Source of the DNA: Streptomyces flaveolus
GTDB lineage: Bacteria > Actinomycetota > Actinomycetes > Streptomycetales > Streptomycetaceae
Reading direction: 5' to 3'
Assembly (NCBI RefSeq): GCF_000716535.1
Contig: NZ_JNWV01000012.1
Location: forward strand, 137,074-201,073
Length of the DNA stretch: 64,000 bases
A model generated the notes under the pieces. The model was not told where the DNA came from and ran no database searches. It saw nothing but the letters and a program-made list of their open reading frames with translations. Shown here one piece after another: positions 1-9,496 of this stretch. Made by a program: the position numbers and the translations under genes. The first letter of the stretch is position 1; each line of letters starts with the position of its first letter.

Positions 1-575
1 GAGTTGCCGTTGCCGCCCGAGTTGCCGTTACCGCCCGAGTTGCCATTGCCACCCGAGTTGCCACCCGAGTTGCCGTTGCCGCCGGAGTTGCCGTTGTCGC
101 CGCCGGTGGAGGCGTCACCGCCGCTGCCGTTGCCGCCGGAGGCGCTGTCGCCACCGCCGATGGAAGCGTCGCCGCCGATGGAGGCGTCACCGCCGATCGA
201 GGCGTCACCGCCGATGGAAGCGTCGCCGCCGATGGAGGCGTCACCGCCGATCGAGGCGTCACCACCGGAGGTGACGTCACCGCCGCTGGCAGCCGAGCCG
301 TCGGTGCCGGCCGAGCCGGTGACGGAGCCGCCGTCGGTCCCCAGGGTCGTGCCCTCGGTCACGCCGATGGTGGCGCCCTCGATGGATCCGCCGTCGGTGC
401 CACCGTCGGTGTTGCCACCGTCGGCGCCGACACCGCTCACGCCGAGGCTGATCGGGCCCGCCTGGACATCGAGGTCCAGGGCGGAAGCCGCGCCGGCGGC
501 GGTCAGCGACGCACCGGCCGCGATCACGGCGCCGGCGGCTATCCGCGCGACCCGGATCCGCGTCTTCTTCGTCAT
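1..575 (-). CDS. Secreted Gly/Ser/Asp/Asn-rich repeat protein (5' part only)
   Basis: This is a leftward gene that runs off the window edge, with 191 codons visible and no stop. It begins at ATG 575, preceded by a GGGGGT ribosome-binding site. Residues 1-32 form a signal peptide: basic MTKKTRIRVAR, then an Ala-rich hydrophobic core ending near ASA. After a short mature segment come low-complexity repeats: six copies of the hexad GGDASI (about residues 104-139), then GNGNSGG-type units up to the edge. Nothing enzymatic is visible. The product is probably exported by Sec and could be a cell-surface or matrix protein. The rightward frame opposite (4-609) is Pro/Leu repeats and is a shadow. The function is unknown to me. 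Confidence 0.75.
   Translation of the reverse strand, partial: MTKKTRIRVARIAAGAVIAAGASLTAAGAASALDLDVQAGPISLGVSGVGADGGNTDGGTDGGSIEGATIGVTEGTTLGTDGGSVTGSAGTDGSAASGGDVTSGGDASIGGDASIGGDASIGGDASIGGDASIGGDASIGGGDSASGGNGSGGDASTGGDNGNSGGNGNSGGNSGGNGNSGGNGNSGGNGN
159..266. repeat. Two tandem 54-bp units inside the repeat protein
   Basis: A 54-bp block at 159-212 is repeated at 213-266 with one visible mismatch near its end. Each block encodes three GGDASI hexads on the minus strand, so an 18-bp unit was triplicated and the triplet then duplicated. The near identity of the two blocks at the DNA level suggests recent slippage or unequal crossing over. Confidence 0.85.
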
Positions 576-715
576 ATGGTTGCTACCCCCAGTAGCTGTT
601 CGTCAATGAGGCGGCGCGTGGGGCGTGCCGTGATCGACGGAGGCAGCTGGTGACGAAGTGGCGTCAACTCGATCCCCCGGTTCACATGCGCCCCAAGGTA
701 CGCATGCCGCGCCTC

Positions 716-744
716 ACCCTTCCGATTTTTCAAAGCAACGTCAA
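716..744 (-). promoter_or_regulatory. Possible promoter for the secreted repeat protein
   Basis: On the minus strand a TTGACG hexamer (744-739) is followed after 17 nt by AAGGGT (721-716). The spacing fits a vegetative promoter but the -10 match is poor. It would give a leader of about 135 nt before the ATG at 575. This is pattern matching only. Confidence 0.3.
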
Positions 745-822
745 GGGCGTTGCGGGCGCAATGTCCGGTGGGGTGGCGTTTGCGGAGAGTTGAAGCCTGT
801 GAGTGTGACGTAAAACCCAGAC

Positions 823-861
823 ATATGACAACTGCCGCCCCTGGGGCGGCAGTTGTCATAT
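823..861 (-). terminator. Perfect 19-bp inverted repeat ending the kinase-prfB group
   Basis: The arms 823-841 and 843-861 are exact reverse complements separated by a single base. The hairpin lies 8 nt past the prfB TAA stop, and a TTTT run follows about 12 nt downstream on the minus strand. It fits an intrinsic terminator for the leftward transcript and also isolates the next leftward gene. Confidence 0.85.
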
Positions 862-869
862 CGACAAAG

Positions 870-1976
870 TTACTTCTCCTGCTGCTTGCGCCAGCGAATC
901 CCGGCCTCCAGGAACCCGTCGATCTCGCCGTTGAACACGGCCTCCGGGTTGCCCACCTCGTACTCGGTGCGCAGGTCCTTGACCATCTGGTACGGGTGCA
1001 GCACGTACGAACGCATCTGGTTGCCCCAGGAGTTGCCGCCGTCGCCCTTGAGGGCGTCCATCTTGGCCTGCTCCTCCTGCCGGCGCCGCTCCAGCAGCTT
1101 GGCCTGGAGGACGTTCATCGCGGTGGCCTTGTTCTGGATCTGCGACCGCTCGTTCTGGCAGGAGACCACGATGCCGGTGGGCAGGTGCGTGATGCGGACC
1201 GCGGAGTCGGTCGTGTTCACGCCCTGGCCGCCGGGGCCCGAGGAGCGGTACACGTCGATCCGCAGGTCGGACTCGTCGATCTCGACGTGGTCCGACTGCT
1301 CGACCACGGGCAGCACCTCCACGCCCGCGAACGAGGTCTGGCGGCGGCCCTGGTTGTCGAAGGGCGAGATGCGCACCAGGCGGTGGGTGCCCTGCTCGAC
1401 GGAGAGGGTGCCGTAGGCGTAGGGCGAGTGCACGGCGAAGGTGGTCGACTTGATGCCGGCCTCTTCGGCGTACGACGTCTCGATCAGCTCGGTCTTGTAG
1501 CCGCGCTGTTCGGCCCAGCGCAGGTACATGCGCTGGAGCTTCTCGGCGAAGTCGGCGGCGTCGACGCCACCGGCCTCGGCGCGGATGTTGACGAGCGCCT
1601 CACGGGAGTCGTACTCGCCGGACAGGAGGGTGCGGACCTCCATCTCGTCCAGCGCCTTCTTCACCGCGACCAGCTCGGACTCGGCCTCGGCGCGGGTGTC
1701 CGGGTCGTCCTCCTCCTCGGCCATCTCGAAGAGGACCGCGAGATCGTCGATCCGGCCGCGCAGCGCCTCCGCCTTCCTGACCTCGGCCTGGAGGTGGGAG
1801 AGCTTGCTGGTGATCTTCTGCGCCTCGTCCGGGTTGTCCCACAGGGACGGGGCCGCCGCCTGCTCCTCGAGCACGGCGATATCTGCCCTCATCTTGTCGA
1901 GGTCCAGGACGGCCTCGATCGACTCCATGGTCGAGGAGAGGGACTTCAGCTCTTCGGATACATCGACGACTGCCAC
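870..1976 (-). CDS. prfB: Peptide chain release factor 2
   Basis: RF2 recognises UGA and UAA stop codons and triggers hydrolysis of peptidyl-tRNA on the ribosome. The 368-residue protein has the usual family length. The stop-reading tripeptide SPF is at 204-206 and the catalytic GGQ is at 249-251 within [17 protein letters not shown]. The frame is continuous from ATG 1976, so the +1 programmed frameshift found near codon 26 of many prfB genes is absent. It is the last gene of a leftward group after the two kinase genes (85 bp from pkaB) and is followed at once by a strong hairpin. Confidence 0.97.
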   Translation of the reverse strand: MAVVDVSEELKSLSSTMESIEAVLDLDKMRADIAVLEEQAAAPSLWDNPDEAQKITSKLSHLQAEVRKAEALRGRIDDLAVLFEMAEEEDDPDTRAEAESELVAVKKALDEMEVRTLLSGEYDSREALVNIRAEAGGVDAADFAEKLQRMYLRWAEQRGYKTELIETSYAEEAGIKSTTFAVHSPYAYGTLSVEQGTHRLVRISPFDNQGRRQTSFAGVEVLPVVEQSDHVEIDESDLRIDVYRSSGPGGQGVNTTDSAVRITHLPTGIVVSCQNERSQIQNKATAMNVLQAKLLERRRQEEQAKMDALKGDGGNSWGNQMRSYVLHPYQMVKDLRTEYEVGNPEAVFNGEIDGFLEAGIRWRKQQEK

Positions 1977-2061
1977 GCCATCCAGCGTAACGGCTCCGCC
2001 GAGCGCCGGGGGCCGGGCCGCCCCCCGTACCGCCGTCGCCCCCTGGCGGGCGGGACTCGGG

Positions 2062-3288
2062 TCAGGGGGCCGACGTGCTGTGGGTGGCGGGGGCAGGCTG
2101 GTCGTCGTCCCCGCCGGAGGAGGCGAACCAGGCGCCGGCGGCCACGACCGCGGCCACCACCACCCCGGCCACTCCCAGAGTCACCCGGCGCCGCCGCACC
2201 GCGGCCTTGTGGCGGGCCGAGCCCGGCCGGGGCGCACCAGCGGCCCGTGGCGCGCGAGCGGTCCCGTGCGCACCCCCCGCCAGCTCGTCCGGCCCCGGTA
2301 CCCGCATCGAGGTGTGCGTGTCGCGGTTGGAGTCGGGCTTGGCCCCGGGGACCAGGGACACCGCGCCCCGCCGACGTACCGGCTCACCCTGCGGGGCTGA
2401 CGGCTCGGACTCCTCGGCGTCTTCCTCGGACAGGTCCGGCTCGTCCACGTCCAGCGGGGGCATCCCGGCCAGCGTGGGGAGCTGCTCGCGCAGCCGGGCC
2501 GCCAGCTCCGAGGCGCGCAGCCGGGAGGCCGGGGCCTTGGCCAGGCACTGCACCAGCAGCTGCCACAGCTCCTCGGGGATGCCGGGCAGCGGTACGACGG
2601 TCTCGGTGACGTGCCGCCGCAGGACCGCGCCCGGGTGGCCGCCGCCGAAGGGCGTGAAGCCGGCCAGCAGCTCGTACAGGACCGTGGCGAGCGCGTAGAT
2701 GTCCACGGCGGCCCGGGGCGGCAGGCCCTCCACGATCTCCGGGGCCAGGTAGTCCGGCGTACCGATGATCTTCGTGGCGCGGGTCCGCCGCGGCGAGTCG
2801 ATCAGCTTGGCGACGCCGAAGTCGGTGAGCAGGGCGGGGTGGGAGCCGCCCGGCCCGATGGGGCCCTGCATGTCGAGCAGGACGTTCTCGGGCTTGACGT
2901 CCCGGTGGACGACCCCGGCCGCGTGGGCCGCCGCCAGCGCGTCGGCGACGTCGGCGACGATCGCCACGGCCGCCTCGGGGGCCATCCGCCGCTCCCGCTC
3001 CAGCCGGGTGCGCAGGTCGGTGCCGCGCACGAGGTCCATGACCAGGGCCAGGTCGTTGCCGTCGACCACCAGGTCGCGCACGGTGACGATGTGCGGGTGC
3101 TCCAGGCCGAGCAGCGCGGTGCGCTCCTGCACGAAGCGTCCGACGAGCTCCTGGTCGGAGGCGAGGTCCTCGCGCAGGAGCTTGATGGCGACGGGGCCGT
3201 CCGGTCCCTCGCCCAGCCACACCGTGCCGGCGCTCCCCCGCCCCAGGATCTGGTTCGCGGTGTACCGGCTGCCGATCTTCCGTGCCAA
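2062..3288 (-). CDS. pkaB: Membrane-anchored Ser/Thr protein kinase PkaB-like
   Basis: This is a 408-residue Hanks-type kinase. Visible landmarks are the glycine loop GRGSAG (16-21), the VAIK lysine at 36, HRDVKPEN with the catalytic Asp at 130, DFG at 156-158 and APE at 182-184, so it should be active. A charged linker (about 275-365) leads to one transmembrane segment near 369-389, leaving about 19 residues outside. It has no PASTA or other sensor domain. It lies 111 bp downstream of a second kinase in the same orientation and upstream of prfB. The length and position match PkaB as I recall it from S. coelicolor, and the symbol rests on that recollection. Confidence 0.88.
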   Translation of the reverse strand: MARKIGSRYTANQILGRGSAGTVWLGEGPDGPVAIKLLREDLASDQELVGRFVQERTALLGLEHPHIVTVRDLVVDGNDLALVMDLVRGTDLRTRLERERRMAPEAAVAIVADVADALAAAHAAGVVHRDVKPENVLLDMQGPIGPGGSHPALLTDFGVAKLIDSPRRTRATKIIGTPDYLAPEIVEGLPPRAAVDIYALATVLYELLAGFTPFGGGHPGAVLRRHVTETVVPLPGIPEELWQLLVQCLAKAPASRLRASELAARLREQLPTLAGMPPLDVDEPDLSEEDAEESEPSAPQGEPVRRRGAVSLVPGAKPDSNRDTHTSMRVPGPDELAGGAHGTARAPRAAGAPRPGSARHKAAVRRRRVTLGVAGVVVAAVVAAGAWFASSGGDDDQPAPATHSTSAP

Positions 3289-3399
3289 GACTGCTCCTAC
3301 AGACGCGTGTTGTCGCCAAAACTACGCGTCCGACGAGCCAACCTTCACCGCGGAGACGGAAATCACCCGGCAGATGTCGACAAATCTCCGAACCAGCGG

Positions 3400-5145
3400 T
3401 CAGTTTCCGCTGCCGGAGCCGCCCAGGTCCTTGATCCAGCCACCGGCCTTGCCGATCCAGTCGGACATCTGCTCCCAGTAGCCCTTGCCGGTGCCGATCC
3501 AGTCCTGCAACGGGGTCAGCTCCCAGATCAGCCAGCTCGCCACGATCAGGATGACGATCGTGAACAGGCAGCCCTTCAGACAGCCCAGCCCGGGGATCTT
3601 CATCGGGTTGGCGCTGCGCTGCCGCGGCTCCCGGGGTTCCCGCGCGGGCCGCTGCGGCGCGGGCGGGGCAGGGGGCGCGTACCGCTGCGGCTGCTGGGGC
3701 TGCTGCGGCGGGGCGTACTGCTGGGGCTGCTGCTGCGGATAGCCGTACCCGGCGCCCTGCCGGTTCTGCCGGCCGCGCGGCTGCGGTTGCTGCGGGCGGG
3801 GCTGCGGGGCCGGGCGCGGCTGCTGCTGGGGCCGGGCCACCTGCCGCTGAGGACGGCGGCGCAGCGGGTCCTCGTCCGGGTCCAGGTACTGGATCTGCGT
3901 CTGCTCGTTGCGGTCACGGGCGGCCCGTAGCTGGGTCTGCCACGGATGCGGCTGCTCGCCCTGCTGCCCCTGTCCCTGCTGGCCCTGGCCGTACTGGCCC
4001 TGCTGCTGGCCGTACTGACCCTGCTGGCCCTGCGGGACGGGCGGCAGGACCGCCGTCGGGTCCGCCGCGCCCGTGTTCGGGAGCACGGCGGTGGGGTCGG
4101 CGGCGCCGGCCGGGCCGCCGGTGTGCGGCAGCACGCTGGTCGCCGCATTCGGGTCGTACGCCCCCTGCGGCGCGTTCGTCGGCAGCACCTGCGTGGGGTC
4201 GGCGGCGCCGGGCACACCCGGGACGGCGGCCGGGGCCGGGTCGGGGGCGAGCAGCGCGCCGACACCCTCGGCGGCGGCGATCTGCGCGGCGTTCGCGTGC
4301 ACCCCGACGCCCTCGGCGACGACCCGCAGCCCGCGCGCGAGGTTCTCGGCGCTCGGCCGCTCGTCCGGGTTCTTGCGCAGGCAGCGCTCTATGACCGTCC
4401 ACAGCGGCTCGGGAACGGTGGAGGGGCGGCGCGGCTCGGCGCTCAGGTGCTGGTGCAGGACTTCGAGGGCGGAGCCGCCGGAGAACGGCGGACGGCCGGT
4501 GACCAGCTCGTACAGCAGGATGCCGGCGCCGTAGACGTCGACGGCGGAGGTCTGCGGGCGGCCCTCGGCGGACTCCGGCGCGACGTAGGCGGGCGTGCCG
4601 ACGAACTCGTGGGTGCGGGTCAGCCCCGGGGAGTCGGCGAGGCGGGCGATGCCGAAGTCGGTCAGCATCGGGTGCATCTGGCCGCCGTGCTGCATGAGCA
4701 GCACGTTGGCGGGCTTCAGGTCGCGGTGGACGACGCCGTCGGCGTGGCTCGCGGCGAGCGCGTCGGCGATCTGGGCGGTCAGCAGGGCCGCGGCGACCGG
4801 GGTGAAGGGACCGTTCTCGCGCAGGTAGCGGTGCAGGTCGGGGCCGTCGACGAGGTCCATGACCAGCGCCAGCAGATCGCCCTCGACGACCAGGTCGCGG
4901 ACCCGGACGATGTTCGGGTGGGTGAGCCGGAGCAGCACGGACCGCTCGCGCAGGAAGCGCATCACGATGTCCGGGTCGCTCGCCAGCTCCTCCTTCAGGA
5001 CCTTGATCGCGACCGTCTCTCCCGGCTGTCCGGGCACGGCCGCCTCGGCGCCCGCGGTCTCGCGCTGGCGGGCACGCCAGACGGTGCCTGTGGCGCCGCG
5101 TCCGAGCGGTTCCTCAAGCAGGTACTTGCTGCCGACTGGCCGCAC
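3400..5145 (-). CDS. pkaA: Membrane-anchored Ser/Thr protein kinase PkaA-like
   Basis: This is a 581-residue Hanks-type kinase. I take the GTG at 5145 as start because GGGAG lies 8 nt upstream and homologous sequence begins at RPVGSKY; the open frame extends to 5250. Landmarks are GRGATG (15-20), VAIK lysine 48, HRDLKPAN with Asp142, and DFG at 163-165. The tail (about 300-520) is Ala/Pro then Gln/Tyr/Gly rich and contains four T-x-V-L sites (T318, T336, T352, T364) in DPTxVLP-like repeats. A transmembrane helix is at about 527-545 and a short Trp/Gly-rich end follows. It probably shares a transcript with pkaB and prfB. The divergent neighbour encodes an FHA protein, a likely phosphothreonine reader. 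Confidence 0.88.
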   Translation of the reverse strand: MRPVGSKYLLEEPLGRGATGTVWRARQRETAGAEAAVPGQPGETVAIKVLKEELASDPDIVMRFLRERSVLLRLTHPNIVRVRDLVVEGDLLALVMDLVDGPDLHRYLRENGPFTPVAAALLTAQIADALAASHADGVVHRDLKPANVLLMQHGGQMHPMLTDFGIARLADSPGLTRTHEFVGTPAYVAPESAEGRPQTSAVDVYGAGILLYELVTGRPPFSGGSALEVLHQHLSAEPRRPSTVPEPLWTVIERCLRKNPDERPSAENLARGLRVVAEGVGVHANAAQIAAAEGVGALLAPDPAPAAVPGVPGAADPTQVLPTNAPQGAYDPNAATSVLPHTGGPAGAADPTAVLPNTGAADPTAVLPPVPQGQQGQYGQQQGQYGQGQQGQGQQGEQPHPWQTQLRAARDRNEQTQIQYLDPDEDPLRRRPQRQVARPQQQPRPAPQPRPQQPQPRGRQNRQGAGYGYPQQQPQQYAPPQQPQQPQRYAPPAPPAPQRPAREPREPRQRSANPMKIPGLGCLKGCLFTIVILIVASWLIWELTPLQDWIGTGKGYWEQMSDWIGKAGGWIKDLGGSGSGN

Positions 5146-5541
5146 GTCTCGCGCTCCCTGCTGGTTGCTGTTGCTTCGCTTGCCTGCGTTCCGGTGTTCC
5201 GACCCACTGTAGGCCGTGCTCCACGGCACCACGCACGCGTTCACGACCACGTTCGCGGGCTCGACGGGAAGACGCGCGTCCCGGTCCGCTGGTTGCCGGG
5301 GATGGACGTGACCGATCTCAACTGATCGCCGGTGGCGTATTGGTCAGGCATTTTTGGGGGCAGAGCCGACCAATCAAGATCACTTCTGCCCGGGTCACGG
5401 GCGCGTTGTCGGTGGCAGGTGCGAGGATGCGTGCAGCAGCTCCCTGGGATGCCTTCAGTGGCTGCTGGCCGACGTGCTCGTGTGGGGGTGGGGGGAAGTC
5501 CGCGCCCGCGCAGATCCGCGCAGAAGGGACCGCTGACGCCG
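5146..5541. other. Divergent promoter region between the kinase and FHA-FtsK genes
   Basis: These 396 bp hold no convincing gene. An open frame continues upstream of the FHA protein to 5332 but lacks codon bias and a ribosome-binding site. The inverted repeat ATTGGTC (5339-5345) and GACCAAT (5368-5374), with 22 bp between the arms, spans a T-rich stretch and could be an operator. Leftward kinase and rightward FHA promoters must lie here, but I cannot place hexamers with confidence. Confidence 0.5.
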
Positions 5542-8500
5542 ATGCAGATCCGGCTGACCGTCGTAGACCCGCTCGGCCCGTCCCCGCAGCGGGGCCGCGC
5601 CGCGAGCCGCGACGTGCTGGTCACGGCTCCCGCGGGCACGGAGCTGGCCGCGGTCGCGTCGGCGCTGGCCGGGGCGGTCACCGGAGAGGGCGGCACGGGC
5701 CGGGAGGCCGGCGGCGCGTCCGTAGTGCTGTACGCGGGCACCGAGCGGCTCGACCCGCGCCGCAGCACCCTCGGCGAGCCTCCGCTGGTCGACGGCGCCG
5801 TGCTGTCCCTGGGCGCCCCGGCGGCACCCGAGCCGCATCCCGAGCTGGACGACGCGCCGACCCAGTTGCACGTGGTCGCCGGCCCCGACGCGGGCGGGGT
5901 CCATCTGCTGCACGGCGGTCGGATCACGGTCGGCCGCTCCGCCGACGCCGACGTCCCGCTGGACGACCCCGACGTCTCCCGTCTGCACTGCGTGGTCACC
6001 GTCGGCGCGGACGGCCTGGTCTCGGTCGCCGACCTCGGCTCCACGAACGGCACCTCCCTCGACGGCGTACGGGTGACGGAGCGGCCGGTACGGGTCCCCG
6101 CCGGGGGCCTGCTGCGGATCGGCGAGTCCGCCCTGCGGGTTACTCCGTCCGGGGGACCAGGGATGCGGGTGCGGACGGTGGCCGACGGGGAGGGGTGCGT
6201 GCGGGTTGCCGTGGGCGGGGAGCGCGGGCCGTCGGGTGCGGATCCGCTGGGCCCCGGATCCGCGGGCCCCGGCACCGGGCGGTCGCCGTCGGCGGGTGCG
6301 GCTGATCGGGGGCGCGGCGCGGGGCCGGCTGCTGCGCCTGGTGCGGGTGGCCCCGGCGGGGCGGGAGCGGCTTCCGGCGCCGGTGGTGGGTACGGCGGGG
6401 CAGGAAGCGCGGCCCGGGGCGCGGGGTACTCCCCCGACGCCGGGGCACCTTCCGCCGGTGGGCGTTCCGGTGCGCGGGGGTCCTCCGGGAGCGCCCAGCA
6501 CGCCTACGACCCCCACGGCACCGCCGGCTGGGACGCGGGGGCCCAGGAGCACCGGCGCGGGCAGTCGCCCGTGGTGCCGGGGCAGGCCGGCGCGCCCGGC
6601 GTGGAGAGCCGGAGCGAAGGCTTCACCGGTGCGCCCGGCGCGGCGTCCGGCGGGGACACCCACGCGGGCCGGTTCGGCGTCGCCGGTACCGGTGACGAGG
6701 ACGCGCGGGCGCGCGGGCGCAAGGGAACCCCGCTCAGGGGCACCGACCTCCCGCAGGGCGTCCGGCGGCGCGGGCTCGGCGCCTGGGCGCGTCGGCTGGC
6801 GGGCGGGCGCGGGGAGCAGCCGGCCGGTCCGGAGTCGTACGACGGTACGGCCGCCCCCGCCGGTGACACCCCCGCGGCCGATGTGCCACGGCAGCCCGAG
6901 ACCTGGCCGGACCCGGCCGCACTGCTGCTCACCGCGCTGGGCCCCGGGCCGCGGCTGTGGGAGCGCGGGCCGGGGCACCCCGAGGCGCTGACCGTACGGC
7001 TCGGCACGGCCGACCGGAGCACGCCGGACGGCTCGGACCTGCTGCCGGCGGTGCCGGTGACGGCCGCGCTGCGGGAGGCGGGCGCGCTGGGCCTGGCCGG
7101 TCCGCGCCCCCGGCTGTCCGGGCTGGCCCGCGCGGTGCTGGCCCAGCTCGCCGCGCTGCACTCACCCGACCTGCTGGAGATCGTGCTGATCAGCGCGGAC
7201 CACTCGCGGCCGGTCGTGGACCGTACGGCCGAGTGGGCCTGGCTGGGCTGGCTCCCGCACGTCCGGCCGGGCCACGGCCAGGACTGCCGGCTGCTGCTGG
7301 CCTACGACCGTGAGCAGGCGGCGGCCCGCGTGGAGGAACTGCTGCGCCGGGTGGAGGACCACGCGGCGACGGGCCGTACGACGGCCCACCCGACGCCCGC
7401 GCGCGACGCGGCTCCCACGGCGGGTACGACGAGCGCCCAGGGGCCGACCGCGACCTCCGGCGCTCCGACCGCCCCGGGCCCGGCCGGCACCGGCGCCCAC
7501 CACGGACCGGACGCCTCCCCCAGAACCTACGGGACGTACGGGACCTATGGCGGCCCGGGACACGCGGTGCGCCCCGCCGCCCCCGAGGGCCCCGGGGACA
7601 CGCCGGACGCCGGAGGCCCCGGCGCGCCCACCGCTCCCGCTTCTCCCGCTCACGCCGAACCCCCCACCCGTCGCCCCTCCTGGGCCAAGGAAGCCCCCGG
7701 TGCCGGTGGTGGCTTCGCCGGACCGTTCACCGTTGTCGTCGTGGACGGCGACCCGGGCGGGGCCGCGCTGCGGGAGGCGCTCGCGCGGCTGGCCGCGGCC
7801 GGCCCGCGGGCCGGGGTCCACGTGGTGTGTCTCGCCGAGACCCCGACCGCGTCGCCCGCCTCCCCGGTGGCGGAGACGTACGAGGCCGCCTGCGCGGTGA
7901 CGCCGACGTTCCGGCACTGCGGTGCCGTGGCGCTGCTCAGCGGAGACGTCGCCGCCACGCTGCGGCTGATGCGGGTCGCGCCGGGCGGCCCCGTCGCCCC
8001 CGGTTCGCCCGCCACCGTCGACGCGGTCTCCGCCGCCTGGGCGGAGCGGTTCGCGCGGGCACTCGCACCGCTGCGTCCGGACGGCCCCGCCGGCGAGCAC
8101 CACGCGCGCGTGGCCACGCCACTGCCCCAGTCGGCCCGCCTGCTGGACGAGTTGGGGCTGGCCCGGGCCACCCCGGCGTCGCTGATGGCCCGCTGGGCCG
8201 ACGCGGCCGACGACACGCGGTCGCTGGGCGGGCGGGCCCGCGCGGTACTGGGTGCCGGGCCGCGCGGGCCGGTCACCGTGGACCTCGTGGCCGACGGGCC
8301 GCATCTGCTGATCGAGGGGCCGGCCGGCAGCGGCCGTACCGAGCTGCTGCGGGCCGTGGTCGCCTCGCTGGCCGCGGCCGAGCGGCCGGACCGGCTGGCC
8401 ATGGTCCTGCTCGACGGCAGGGACGGGGTCGGCACGGGCGCCGGCCGCGGCGAGGGCCTGCGCGTGTGCACGGACATACCGCACGTGACCACGCACCTCA

Positions 8501-9264
8501 TCGCCAACGACCCCGTGCGCATGCGGGAGTTCGCGCAGTCGCTGGCCGCCGAGCTCAAGCGCCGGGCGGAGCTGCTGGGCCGGACCGACTTCGCCCAGTG
8601 GCACGCCGGGCAGGAGGTCTCCGGCCGGTTGGTCACCCAGCGCACGCCCCACCCCGGTTCCGCGCCCTCCGGTGACATCGAGACGCCCCCCAGCTCCACC
8701 CTCCGGCTGCGGCCGGGCGCCGCCGCCCGGCAGCGGGCCGCGGCCGTGTCGCCGTTGCCCCGGCTGGTGGTGGTCGTGGACGACCTGGACGCGCTGGTCT
8801 CCCCGGCGCTCGGCTCGCCGGGCCGGCCCGCCGCCGGGTCGGTGATACGGGCGCTGGAGGCGGTGGCCCGGGAGGGCGAGCGGCTCGGCGTCCACCTGGT
8901 GGCGGCGGCCGGGACCGGCGGCCGTACGGCGGAGTCCGAGCCGGCGCGCCGGGCCGCGCTGCGCGTCACGCTGGACGCCCCGCAGCCGGGCCCGGACCAG
9001 CCGGCGCCGGGCCGGGGCGCGCTGGCGTACGCGGACGGGCGGGCCACCGGTTTCCAGGGCGGCCGGGTGACGGGCCGTATCCCGCGGACCGCGACCCAGC
9101 GGCCCACGGTCGTCCCGCTGGACTGGGAGCGCATGGGCGATCCGCCGACCCGCCGGCCCGTGCGGGAGCTGGGCAACGGCCCGACCGACCTGGCGCTGCT
9201 GGCGAGCGCGGTGGAGCGGGCGGCCCGGGAGGTCGCGGCGGCGCAGGTGCCCTCGCTCCTCTGA
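5542..9264 (+). CDS. FHA domain FtsK/SpoIIIE-type (EssC/EccC-like) protein
   Basis: The 1240-residue protein starts at ATG 5542, 12 nt after AGAAGGGA. Residues 1-92 look like a small beta or ubiquitin-like fold ending in LVDGAVLSLG. Residues 108-202 are an FHA domain with GRS (131-133), SRLH (146-149) and DLGSTNG (164-170), which bind phosphothreonine. A Gly/Ala/Pro-rich linker fills about 205-450. The C-terminal half resembles the FtsK/SpoIIIE ATPase fold of type VII secretion EssC/EccC. Its P-loop is GPAGSGRT (926-933), with Arg replacing the usual Lys, and a VVVVDDLD Walker B-like strand is near 1076-1083. No transmembrane helix is obvious and no ESX genes are adjacent. It may be a regulatory or pseudo-ATPase partner of the adjacent kinases. 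Confidence 0.8.
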   Translation: MQIRLTVVDPLGPSPQRGRAASRDVLVTAPAGTELAAVASALAGAVTGEGGTGREAGGASVVLYAGTERLDPRRSTLGEPPLVDGAVLSLGAPAAPEPHPELDDAPTQLHVVAGPDAGGVHLLHGGRITVGRSADADVPLDDPDVSRLHCVVTVGADGLVSVADLGSTNGTSLDGVRVTERPVRVPAGGLLRIGESALRVTPSGGPGMRVRTVADGEGCVRVAVGGERGPSGADPLGPGSAGPGTGRSPSAGAADRGRGAGPAAAPGAGGPGGAGAASGAGGGYGGAGSAARGAGYSPDAGAPSAGGRSGARGSSGSAQHAYDPHGTAGWDAGAQEHRRGQSPVVPGQAGAPGVESRSEGFTGAPGAASGGDTHAGRFGVAGTGDEDARARGRKGTPLRGTDLPQGVRRRGLGAWARRLAGGRGEQPAGPESYDGTAAPAGDTPAADVPRQPETWPDPAALLLTALGPGPRLWERGPGHPEALTVRLGTADRSTPDGSDLLPAVPVTAALREAGALGLAGPRPRLSGLARAVLAQLAALHSPDLLEIVLISADHSRPVVDRTAEWAWLGWLPHVRPGHGQDCRLLLAYDREQAAARVEELLRRVEDHAATGRTTAHPTPARDAAPTAGTTSAQGPTATSGAPTAPGPAGTGAHHGPDASPRTYGTYGTYGGPGHAVRPAAPEGPGDTPDAGGPGAPTAPASPAHAEPPTRRPSWAKEAPGAGGGFAGPFTVVVVDGDPGGAALREALARLAAAGPRAGVHVVCLAETPTASPASPVAETYEAACAVTPTFRHCGAVALLSGDVAATLRLMRVAPGGPVAPGSPATVDAVSAAWAERFARALAPLRPDGPAGEHHARVATPLPQSARLLDELGLARATPASLMARWADAADDTRSLGGRARAVLGAGPRGPVTVDLVADGPHLLIEGPAGSGRTELLRAVVASLAAAERPDRLAMVLLDGRDGVGTGAGRGEGLRVCTDIPHVTTHLIANDPVRMREFAQSLAAELKRRAELLGRTDFAQWHAGQEVSGRLVTQRTPHPGSAPSGDIETPPSSTLRLRPGAAARQRAAAVSPLPRLVVVVDDLDALVSPALGSPGRPAAGSVIRALEAVAREGERLGVHLVAAAGTGGRTAESEPARRAALRVTLDAPQPGPDQPAPGRGALAYADGRATGFQGGRVTGRIPRTATQRPTVVPLDWERMGDPPTRRPVRELGNGPTDLALLASAVERAAREVAAAQVPSLL

Positions 9265-9456
9265 CGGCGCCCGTCACCCCTCCAGATGAACCCGGCCTCT
9301 CCCCGGCGAAGCGGCCCTCTCCCCGCGCCGTCGGATGTCCGCGGGCATGCACCCCTGGTCACGAGCCGGTCACGATGAGCCGGTGGACACCGCAGGCGCT
9401 CTTGCCCACCCGTCGCGGCCCGGCGTACACCGGACCGCACGGGACAGAGTTCTGAC

Positions 9457-9473
9457 GTTCAACAGCGTTCAAC
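9457..9473. promoter_or_regulatory. Direct GTTCAAC repeats before the sugar importer operon
   Basis: GTTCAAC occurs at 9457-9463 and 9467-9473, exactly one helical turn apart, some 24-40 bp before the lipoprotein start. The spacing suggests a regulator site. No repressor gene is adjacent, so the partner is unknown. Confidence 0.3.
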
Positions 9474-9496
9474 GGAGAACGACGAACGGGGAAGTG

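Noticed and set aside
159..266. Repeat array considered as CRISPR
   Set aside because: Units are contiguous, without unique spacers, and encode a peptide repeat in a signal-peptide protein.
5332..5541. N-terminal extension of the FHA-FtsK protein
   Set aside because: The 70 extra codons are Arg/Gly-rich without coding bias or a ribosome-binding site; the ATG at 5542 begins the conserved-looking fold.
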